Shown one piece after another: positions 35,787-43,146 of a stretch of DNA of 64,000 nt. The notes beneath the pieces were generated by a model. That model was not told the origin of the DNA. It saw only the letters and a list, made by a program, of their open reading frames with translations, and made no database searches. Made by a program: the position numbers and the translations under genes. This DNA is from Pyxidicoccus sp. MSG2 (GTDB lineage Bacteria > Myxococcota > Myxococcia > Myxococcales > Myxococcaceae), in NCBI RefSeq assembly GCF_026626705.1, contig NZ_JAPNKC010000001.1:3968001-4032000 (forward strand), read 5' to 3'. How positions within the stretch are numbered: the first letter of the stretch is position 1; each line of letters starts with the position of its first letter.

Positions 35787-36334
35787 GGAGTGGAGCGGGT
35801 GAGCGGACCGTCGAAGCTCTGCCCCTCGCACTCGACATAGGCGTGGTCGCCGACGAAGGTCACCGACAGCTTGATGCGCCGCGAGTCGAACTGGGAGAGC
35901 TCGCGCAGCAGGTCCGCATCCACCGCGACGAGCTCCGCCCTGGAGACGCGTGCCGCCTTCGCCTCTCGCGCCTCGGCGAGGAAGGCCTCCATGCGCTGGG
36001 TGGACTCGAACACCACGGCGACCTTCGCGTGCGGGTTCTGGTCCACGGCGCGCTGGACCTTCAGCGGGTCCGCCTTCCCCACGCGCACCCAGCGGGTGAC
36101 GAGGCCCGTGTAGTCGCGGCATTCGATGTCCGGAGAGTCGGGCTCGGCCAGGCCCTTGCCGAAGGCCAGCCGCTCCTCCCACAGCCAGCAGAACGCGAGC
36201 ACCCGCAGCCACGCGCGCTGCATCGTCTCCGACGGGTGGCGCGCGAGCTTGATGACCAGCGTGGGCTGGTCAATCGAGCGGTCGACGTGACTCAGGGCGA
36301 CCTGGAAGTCGTACAGCGTCGGAACGAGGGTCAT
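35783..36334 (-). CDS. yaeQ: YaeQ-family protein
   Basis: A 183-residue protein of the YaeQ family. It begins MTLVPTLYDFQVALSHVDRS, with the family segment LVIKLARHPSETMQRAWLRVLAFC and the DIECRDYTGLVTRWVRVG block. YaeQ adopts a PD-(D/E)XK-nuclease-like fold, but its physiological role is unclear; in enterobacteria it can bypass RfaH loss. It overlaps the downstream small gene by GTGA. Divergent from the 372-residue unknown gene. Confidence 0.85.
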   Translation of the reverse strand: MTLVPTLYDFQVALSHVDRSIDQPTLVIKLARHPSETMQRAWLRVLAFCWLWEERLAFGKGLAEPDSPDIECRDYTGLVTRWVRVGKADPLKVQRAVDQNPHAKVAVVFESTQRMEAFLAEAREAKAARVSRAELVAVDADLLRELSQFDSRRIKLSVTFVGDHAYVECEGQSFDGPLTRSTP

Positions 36335-36421
36335 CAGGGCGTGCGGTATAGCCCATCCCCCGGGTTGTCGGTGTGCGGCCGCCTGGACGAGACTGCCGGC
36401 CGTCCACACCCTGGAGGCCAC

Positions 36422-37540
36422 ATGGGAATCGCCGAGCGCAAGGCCGCGAAGCAGTTCGAGGAGACGCACTACCCGAAGCTGAAGAAGGACGTCGACGCCG
36501 CCGCCCGCTTCGACGTGCCGGTGGAGGTGGACTGGACGAGCCTCGCCGTCGAGGGCTACGAGCACCTCTACGAGGAGACGTGGCCCAAGGTCTTCTTCGC
36601 CCCGCTCATCGGCGCACTGCGCGCCATCAGCCAGGATGACCTCGGGCGCGAGTCGCTCCAGGGCTCGCTCAAGCGCGTCGTCATCCGCAACAGCGCCGGC
36701 AACTCCTCCGCCTCCAGCGTGGCCAGCTTCCGGGACGGCGTGCTCACGCTGGACCACGAGCCCGCCACCAACGTGGACGAGGTGGAGGACCGGCAGCAGG
36801 CCATCCAGAAGGCGCTGGAGGCCGCGCCCGAGCTGCCCAACGTCTACAGTGCGAAGGACCCGCTGCGCGCCTTCCTCGACTGGGACGCGAAGGGCCTGGA
36901 CGCGACGCTGCAGGCGGTGCTCCGCATCACCTGGCGCCAGCAGGCCGGCATCCCCCTGGTGCTCCCGCGCATCGGCCTCTCCCTGCGCAGCGGGCGCGCC
37001 GCGTCCGGCTTCGTCCGGGAGATTCTGGAGGACCGCCGCGAAGGCCGCGCCGTGCTCCTCCACGTGCCCGCCGAGAGCGGCACCCCCTACGAAGGAGCCA
37101 TCGTCATCCCCGTGGGAACCATCGAGTCCATCTCCATCCTCGACGTCCCCGCCTTCGGCGCGCTGAAGCGCGACTCGGTGCCCGTCCCCTCGCTGCTCCA
37201 GCTCCGCCGCCAGCTCGCCGCCGTGGAGGCCCGCGTGCGCGCCGCCACCGAGACGTCCGTCACCCTAGGCCTCGCGTCCGGCGTCGACGCCACCAGCGCG
37301 GAGGAGCTGCGGGCGCTCGGCTTCCTGGCGGAGCGCGCCCGCGAGGTGCTGGAGGCGCTGGTGAAGGACGACCTCGGCCGCTCCACCCTGCGCGAGAAGG
37401 TGAAGCGCATCCAGCTGCGCACCGACAAGCACGCCTCCGTGGCGTTCGCCGACGGGACACTGGAGCTGGTGACGGGGCGCCGCCCCGTGGACTGGCACAC
37501 CCGCGCGGAGCTGGAGAAGGCCGTCGAGGCCGCCCTCTGA
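36422..37540 (+). CDS. Internally duplicated hypothetical protein
   Basis: A 372-residue soluble protein with no recognised family. It contains an internal duplication: residues about 72-130 (DDLGRESL to QQAIQKALEA) resemble residues about 316-372 (DDLGRSTL to ELEKAVEAAL), including the KRVVIRN/KRIQLRT and TLDHEP/TLELVTG strands. A Val/Ile-rich middle (EGAIVIPVGTIESISILDV) lies between. Initial ATG is used. It is divergent from YaeQ. The duplicated unit may be a small alpha/beta module; function unknown. Confidence 0.75.
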   Translation: MGIAERKAAKQFEETHYPKLKKDVDAAARFDVPVEVDWTSLAVEGYEHLYEETWPKVFFAPLIGALRAISQDDLGRESLQGSLKRVVIRNSAGNSSASSVASFRDGVLTLDHEPATNVDEVEDRQQAIQKALEAAPELPNVYSAKDPLRAFLDWDAKGLDATLQAVLRITWRQQAGIPLVLPRIGLSLRSGRAASGFVREILEDRREGRAVLLHVPAESGTPYEGAIVIPVGTIESISILDVPAFGALKRDSVPVPSLLQLRRQLAAVEARVRAATETSVTLGLASGVDATSAEELRALGFLAERAREVLEALVKDDLGRSTLREKVKRIQLRTDKHASVAFADGTLELVTGRRPVDWHTRAELEKAVEAAL

Positions 37541-37696
37541 GCAGTCAGGCAGGCCCGGGTTCGAGCCACCGTCGTCAGCTCGGACCCAGGGTGGCCTGGC
37601 TGAAACGTTGCAGCGGATTTCCTTGCAGGTGTGGGAATCCCCTATGCTCGTCCAGGTTGTCCGGGAGGTGCGCCGGGCACCCCCCGGAGAAGGCGT

Positions 37697-38074
37697 ATGA
37701 GGCACAGCGTGAGCGAGACCAACTCCCCGTCAGACCGCCGCCGCTTCCCCCGACTCGCGGCGCCACTGTATGCACGCCCGGCACGGCTGAGGCGCGTGGA
37801 CTGGCAGCAGGTGCTGGACGCCAGCCTCGGCGGTGTGCGCATCTACTCCGACGAGGAGTTCAGCGCGAAAATCCCCCTGGAGCTGGACCTGTTCCTCAAG
37901 GACGGCACGACGCTGAGCTGCGTGGCGCGCGTGGCATGGACGAAGAAGCTCCCCGTCGACGCGGTGGCCCGCTTCGAGGTGGGCCTCGCCTTCACCGAGG
38001 CGTCGCCCGCGATGCTGGACCAGCTCAAGACGGTGCTCGTCCCCGAGGAAGAGGGCAGCCCGGACTCGCCGTAG
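37697..38074 (+). CDS. PilZ-domain protein
   Basis: A 125-residue c-di-GMP receptor-type protein. The PilZ signature is present: DRRRFPRL supplies the RxxxR pair, and DASLGGVRIYSDEEF the DxSxxGxxI box. These residues normally bind cyclic di-GMP. ATG is preceded by GGAGAAGGCG. Single-domain PilZ proteins often act as adaptors in motility, polysaccharide or Type IV pilus control. OxyR starts 12 bases after its stop and may be co-transcribed. Confidence 0.88.
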   Translation: MRHSVSETNSPSDRRRFPRLAAPLYARPARLRRVDWQQVLDASLGGVRIYSDEEFSAKIPLELDLFLKDGTTLSCVARVAWTKKLPVDAVARFEVGLAFTEASPAMLDQLKTVLVPEEEGSPDSP

Positions 38075-38086
38075 CAGGCTGGGGCC

Positions 38087-38998
38087 ATGAACCTCGCGCC
38101 CCACCCCTTCACGCTGCGACAGCTCCAGTACGTGGTCGCGGTGGCGGACTCGCTGAGCTTCCGGAAGGCGGCGGAACGCTGCCACGTGTCCCAGCCGTCG
38201 CTGAGCGCCCAGATTGCCCAGCTCGAGGGCGTGCTGGGGGTGCAGCTGTTCGAGAGAGACCAGCGCCGCGTGTTGTTGACCGCCGTGGGGACGGAGCTGG
38301 CCGAGCGTGCGAGGCGGCTGCTGGTGGACGTGGAGGCCCTCACCGAAGCGGCCCGGCGGGCGGGAGACCCGCTCAGCGGCACCCTGCGGCTGGGCATCAT
38401 CCCCACCGTGTCGCCCTACCTGCTGCCGGCGGTGACGCCCGCGCTGCGCAAGCACTTCCCCCGGCTCACCGTGCGCTGGCTGGAGGACAAGACGGAGGCA
38501 CTGACACGCGAGCTGGAGCGGGGCGGGCTGGACGCCGCGCTCGTCGCGCTGGAGACCGGGCTGGGTGACGTGGAGTCAGCGGTGCTCGCGGAGGACCCGT
38601 TCTTCCTCGTGACGCCGAAGGACCACCCGCTGGGCCAGAAGAAGGGCGAGGCCTCTCCATCGGAACTCCGCGGACAGGACGTGCTGCTCCTGGACGAGGG
38701 GCACTGCTTCCGGGAGCAGGCGCTCGCCCTGTGCTCCAAGGCGCGCGCACATGAATTGGAGTTCCGCGCGACGAGCCTTCCCACGCTGACGCAGATGATT
38801 GCCTCGGGCGCGGGCGTCACCCTGCTGCCGTCGCTGGCGGTGGCCACCGAGGTGAAGCGCTCGGAGCTGCGGGTGCGCCCCTTCGCGGACCCGGCCCCCA
38901 AGCGGACGCTGGCCCTCATCTGGAGGAAGCGCTCGCCCTTCACGGGCGCGCTCAAAGAGGTGGCCGGGGCCATGAGGGACGCGTGGCCCCGGAAGTAG
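38087..38998 (+). CDS. oxyR: OxyR hydrogen-peroxide-sensing LysR regulator
   Basis: A 303-residue LysR protein with the OxyR redox signature: LLLDEGHCFREQALALC puts Cys207 and Cys216 at the positions of the E. coli peroxidatic and resolving cysteines (199/208), followed by FRATSLPTLTQMIASGAGVTLLP. The HTH is FRKAAERCHVSQPSLSAQIAQLE. OxyR turns on peroxide-defence genes when a disulfide forms. No catalase or AhpC gene is in view, so targets lie elsewhere. It follows the PilZ gene by 12 bases. Confidence 0.9.
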   Translation: MNLAPHPFTLRQLQYVVAVADSLSFRKAAERCHVSQPSLSAQIAQLEGVLGVQLFERDQRRVLLTAVGTELAERARRLLVDVEALTEAARRAGDPLSGTLRLGIIPTVSPYLLPAVTPALRKHFPRLTVRWLEDKTEALTRELERGGLDAALVALETGLGDVESAVLAEDPFFLVTPKDHPLGQKKGEASPSELRGQDVLLLDEGHCFREQALALCSKARAHELEFRATSLPTLTQMIASGAGVTLLPSLAVATEVKRSELRVRPFADPAPKRTLALIWRKRSPFTGALKEVAGAMRDAWPRK

Positions 38999-39010
38999 CG
39001 CGTCCGGCCC

Positions 39011-39904
39011 TCAGCCCAGCAGGCGGTTGAGGCTCAAGTCGAGCCGGCTGCGCACCAGGCCCAGCAGGCTCTCCAGCTCCGAGCCCTCCAGCCGCATCCG
39101 CGCGGCCAGCTCCGCGCGGGTGAGTTTCAGCAACCGCTCGCGCGCGTGCGCCACCTGGCGCTGCAGGCCGGAGCGCGACTCGCCATACAGCGCGGAGAGC
39201 CGGTCCATGGTGAAGCCGTGGAGGTGGTGCAGTCGCAGGAGCGCGCGCTCGCGCTCGGGGAGGGACGCGAGCACCTTGCGCAGCACCTCGACGAGCAGCT
39301 CGCGCGAGTCCTTGCGCACCATCTCGTGCTCCGGGTCCCCGGTGGAAAGCATCCGCGCGAAGGCTTCCGGGGGCTCGTCGAAGAGCTCCTCGCGCCCGTC
39401 CCGGTGCGCCAGTTCGCCAGCGATGCGCGAAGCGGTGATGCGCACCCAGGCCACGAGCGGGCCCCGGCCTGAGTAGTCCGCGACTTTCGGAGGCGCCTCG
39501 CCACGGCCCATCAGCAGCCGGGCGCGAAGCACCTGGAGCACCTCGTCCACGGTGGCGCGCGGCAGGGCGCCCAGCTTCGGGGGCACCTTCTGGAGGACGT
39601 GCTGGTCGAAGGCACGCAGGGCCTGCGGGTTGCCCTCGGCGCAGGCGCACGCGAGATACAGGTCCGCGCCGTGCAACTGGCGCAGCACGTCCGCCGTCGC
39701 CTCGGCGGGCAGGTGCCGGGCCACGTGGCGCAGGAAGGACTCCACCGGGAGCATCACCGTGGGCCACGCGGCCCGGGCCGCCGCGAGGTGCTCGTTCAGC
39801 AGGGCGTCCAGGCCCTCCACGGCCGCCACCTGCGCGCGGCGCTCCAGCGGGACGTACGCGCGGAGCAATTCGGCGAGGGAGTCGGGTTCCGGGGTGTCAC
39901 TCAT
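39011..39904 (-). CDS. Sigma-70-family RNA polymerase sigma factor
   Basis: A 297-residue sigma factor of the type common in myxobacteria beside Ser/Thr kinases. Region 2-like sequence lies near FDQHVLQKVPPKLGALPRATVDEVLQVLRA, and region 4 at LPERERALLRLHHLHGFTMDRLSALYGESRSGLQRQVAHARERLL. Its ATG overlaps the TGA of the upstream kinase gene (ATGA), so the two are translated in a coupled way. Promoter specificity is unknown. Confidence 0.87.
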   Translation of the reverse strand: MSDTPEPDSLAELLRAYVPLERRAQVAAVEGLDALLNEHLAAARAAWPTVMLPVESFLRHVARHLPAEATADVLRQLHGADLYLACACAEGNPQALRAFDQHVLQKVPPKLGALPRATVDEVLQVLRARLLMGRGEAPPKVADYSGRGPLVAWVRITASRIAGELAHRDGREELFDEPPEAFARMLSTGDPEHEMVRKDSRELLVEVLRKVLASLPERERALLRLHHLHGFTMDRLSALYGESRSGLQRQVAHARERLLKLTRAELAARMRLEGSELESLLGLVRSRLDLSLNRLLG

Positions 39905-42900
39905 TGCAATCCCTCACGTCGCTGCCAGGCCACGACCTTCTCCAGCTCCGGGCGGGCCATGAGGCCCAGGGCCTTGAAGCGACTCCGGGCCTCCTCGGCC
40001 AGGGCGGCCGCGCGGGCGCGGTCCGGAGGTTTCAGCGCCCACAGCGTCCTGGCCAGGACGAAGGTGAACCAGGCCGTGTCCATGCCCTCGAAGGAGGAGG
40101 TGCCCAGGCGCACGCGGGCGCGCTCGACGAGCGACAGGGCCTTCTCGGGCTCGCCCAGCAGGAGCCAGGCCTCGCCCATGCAGCCCCCGTCCCTGGCGAC
40201 GTCCAGGGAGTCCGCGCCCCCGGCGCGCTCGTGCATCGTCAGGGCGCGCTGGCAGCGCGCGAGCGCCTGTCGTGGCGCGCCCGTACGCATGTCCACCGAC
40301 GCCAGCTGCACGAGCACCGTCCCCCCCAGGTCGCTGTCGGCGCCCTGGCCCTTCTCCACGAGGGCCTGCAACCGGAGGAGGTCGCGTCGCGCGTCCTCGA
40401 AGCGCCCCACCCGGACGTAGGTATTGGAGCGGTGGAGCAGCACCGTCGCGATGCGCGGCGAGTCCGGCCCCAGGGCGCGCTCGAAGCAGGCCAGGGACTC
40501 GCGGTAGAGCCCGAGGGCTTCCTCGATGTGGTCCGCGTCGCTGACGAGCCGCCCCAGGTTCGACAGCGCCACGGCCGTCTGGGGGTGGTCCAGGCCATGT
40601 TTCTGCCTGGCGAGGTCGAGCGCCCGCCGCAGGAGCGCCGTTGCCTCTTCAGTCTGGCCCAGGATCCGCAGTCGCAGGCCCAGGTTGGCGAGCAGGGCCG
40701 AGCGTGCCTGCTCCGGCGCCCCGGAGGCCTCGTGGACGGCGATGGCCCGCCGCTGGGTGGCGATGGACTCGTCCGCCTTGCCCAGGGCCGCATAGATGTT
40801 GGAGAGGCCGTTGAGGCAGGTGGCGAGCATCTGGTGGTCCTTCCCCAGGTGGTGCTCGTACAGCGCGAGCGCCTGAAGCTGCAGCTCCAGCGCCTCCGGG
40901 TACTTCCCCACATGGTAACGGGCACTGCCGAGCCCGGAGAGGAACCGGGCCATGCGCAGGCTGTCCGGGGCGTAGGCCCTGCGCGCCAGCTCCAACCCCC
41001 GCGTGATTTCCACCTCCGCCTCGACGTACTTCCCCTGCCCCATCAGCACCAGGGTCAGCCGATGATGCAGGTCCGCGGCGATGCCCGGGAAGCGCTCGCG
41101 CCCCAGGCGGTCCACCGCGGCCTGGGCGTGCTGGACGATGCGCTCCACGTCCGCGGCGCGCGCGAGGTCCACGCCCACCACAAAGATGAGCGAGTTCCAC
41201 GCGCGCGCCGCCGTCTCGTCGTCGCGCCCGGCCTCGGCGGCGAAGACGGCCTTGTAGAGGGTGTCCTGCGCCTCCTTCGGCTTGCCGCTCAACTCCTGGA
41301 GCTCGCCATGGGCGAGCAGCACCTCTGCTTCGAGCGGCTTGTAATCCAGGCCCTGGAGGTCCCCGAGGAGGGTGGACGTGAGCCCGAGCCCCTCGCCGTA
41401 CCGCCCCGCGACGCGCAAGGCCTCGACGTCCGCCAGCCTGCGCCGGATTACGTCCACGCGAGGACGGAGCGCGTCCGGCGGCTGCGGACGGGTGGACAGC
41501 TCCGGAGCATCCCGGCACCCTCCCAGCCCCTCGAGCGACGCGGTGAGCTGCCCCGCGTTGCGCACCGTCTGCGTGTCCGCCTTCTTCAGCACGTCGGTGA
41601 CGGCGGCGAGCTGCCACAGCCGGGCATCGAGACAGGCAGCCATCTGCCACGCGTTGCTCGCGGGCTGCTCGTGGGACATGACACAGGCCTCGGTGCGCAG
41701 CTCGCGCCACTGCGAGGCGTGTGCGTCCAGCATCCCGGCCACCTTCTCCCAGACCTCGGCCGCGGCCGGCACGCCCGTGGCGAGGAAGGCCGCGCGTGCC
41801 TGCTCCCGCCGCGCGCTCCCCCACGCGCCCTCGAGCTTCTCCGTTTCCTGCGCGCAGCGCGTCTCGGTCCGGTGCGCCACCGAGTACGCCACGCCAGCGC
41901 CCAGAAGGCAGGCCGCACCGGCCAGCGCCGCCACCCGGGTCCATACACGCCGCGGCGGCGGAGCGAGCGCCGCCAGCAGCGGCTCCATGGACGGGTGGCG
42001 CTCCTCGGGACGCGGCAGCAGTCCGCGCAGCACCGCGCGCCGCACCCAGGCGGGCACCTTCGCGCCAGGGCTCGCCGGGCGCACGCGGCCCTCCAGCGCG
42101 GCGCGGGCCACCTCCTCCAGGCTGCCGCCCTCGAAGGGGCGCACGCCGTAGAGGGCCTCATGCAAGGCGACGCAGAAGCTGAACTGGTCCGACAGCGCGT
42201 CTGCCCGCCGGCCGCCGAGCAACTCCGGGGCCATGTACGCGGGCGTGCCCAGCAGGGCGCCCGTCCGCGTGAGGGGACTGGCCGTGGACGCGGCAGGGCC
42301 GGGCTCCGACCCGGGGGCGGCCCCCTGTCCCCGGTTGAGTGGACGCGCCATGCCGAAGTCCGTCACCCGCACCCGGCCGTCCCGCCCGACGAGGACGTTG
42401 GCGGGCTTGAAGTCGCGGTGCACGAGGCCCGCCGCGTGCGCCGCCGCCAGCCCGCGTCCGGCCTCGCTGAAGATGCGCAGCACCTCCTTCCAGGAGCGCG
42501 GCTGCTTCAACCACTCCGCGAGCGTGACGCCGTCCACCAGCTCCATGGCCAGGAAGACGCAGTCGCCATGGGTGCCCACGTCGAACACGGAGACGACATT
42601 GGCGTGGGAGAGGCGGGCCAGCGCCTGGGCCTCCAGCACCAGCCTCAGCCGCAACTCCTCCACCTGACGTCCCTCGGGGCGCAGCACCTTGAGGGCCACC
42701 TGGCGGTCCAGCTCCGGGTCATAGGCCGCGTACACCACGCCCATGGCCCCGGCGCCGATGCGCTCCAGCACCACGTACCGCGACAGCGTGGCGCCGCGCT
42801 CCAGCGGCGCGGCGGACACGTCCGGATCCGCCTTCGAGAAGATGGGGTCATCCCCCGCCGCGGCCAGGGCCCGCTGACAGTCGGTGCAACCCTCGAGGTG

Positions 42901-42984
42901 CGAGAGGACTCCGGCCCGCTGCTCGGGTGGCAGCAACCCCGCCAGCAGGTCGCTCAACGTCGTCTCGGCCGGGCACTCCGTCAT
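39901..42984 (-). CDS. Membrane Ser/Thr kinase with TPRs and zinc-finger N-terminus
   Basis: A 1027-residue Hanks-type kinase. Residues 1-40 have an anti-sigma-like putative zinc finger (HLEGCTDC, Cys33/36). The kinase domain, about 70-340, has GAGAMGVVY, Lys99, catalytic HRDFKPAN (Asp191) and DFG (209-211), then GTPAYMAPEL. One membrane segment (about 350-370) is followed by a long tetratricopeptide-repeat region (about 560-1000). Kinase and downstream sigma gene are overlapping (ATGA), suggesting control of the sigma factor by phosphorylation or by the zinc finger. The gene is divergent from the annexin/calpain-like gene. Confidence 0.93.
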   Translation of the reverse strand: MTECPAETTLSDLLAGLLPPEQRAGVLSHLEGCTDCQRALAAAGDDPIFSKADPDVSAAPLERGATLSRYVVLERIGAGAMGVVYAAYDPELDRQVALKVLRPEGRQVEELRLRLVLEAQALARLSHANVVSVFDVGTHGDCVFLAMELVDGVTLAEWLKQPRSWKEVLRIFSEAGRGLAAAHAAGLVHRDFKPANVLVGRDGRVRVTDFGMARPLNRGQGAAPGSEPGPAASTASPLTRTGALLGTPAYMAPELLGGRRADALSDQFSFCVALHEALYGVRPFEGGSLEEVARAALEGRVRPASPGAKVPAWVRRAVLRGLLPRPEERHPSMEPLLAALAPPPRRVWTRVAALAGAACLLGAGVAYSVAHRTETRCAQETEKLEGAWGSARREQARAAFLATGVPAAAEVWEKVAGMLDAHASQWRELRTEACVMSHEQPASNAWQMAACLDARLWQLAAVTDVLKKADTQTVRNAGQLTASLEGLGGCRDAPELSTRPQPPDALRPRVDVIRRRLADVEALRVAGRYGEGLGLTSTLLGDLQGLDYKPLEAEVLLAHGELQELSGKPKEAQDTLYKAVFAAEAGRDDETAARAWNSLIFVVGVDLARAADVERIVQHAQAAVDRLGRERFPGIAADLHHRLTLVLMGQGKYVEAEVEITRGLELARRAYAPDSLRMARFLSGLGSARYHVGKYPEALELQLQALALYEHHLGKDHQMLATCLNGLSNIYAALGKADESIATQRRAIAVHEASGAPEQARSALLANLGLRLRILGQTEEATALLRRALDLARQKHGLDHPQTAVALSNLGRLVSDADHIEEALGLYRESLACFERALGPDSPRIATVLLHRSNTYVRVGRFEDARRDLLRLQALVEKGQGADSDLGGTVLVQLASVDMRTGAPRQALARCQRALTMHERAGGADSLDVARDGGCMGEAWLLLGEPEKALSLVERARVRLGTSSFEGMDTAWFTFVLARTLWALKPPDRARAAALAEEARSRFKALGLMARPELEKVVAWQRREGLQ

Positions 42985-43146
42985 ACCGTGGCAAGCGTAC
43001 CAGGATTCCCGGAGGGCCCCGCCCGACGGTTGCGCGACGGAGGTGACAGGGGGACGCGAAGATTTCTGGGACGGCGATACGGACGGTGGCTCCTCATGTG
43101 TGGAGCCCCCCGACGTCATTGTTTTGCATGTCCCCGAGGATTCGCC

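Noticed and set aside
39904..43146. In-frame extension of the annexin-calpain gene upstream to 39904
   Set aside because: This part is antisense to the kinase gene; the real start at 43147 has a good ribosome-binding site.
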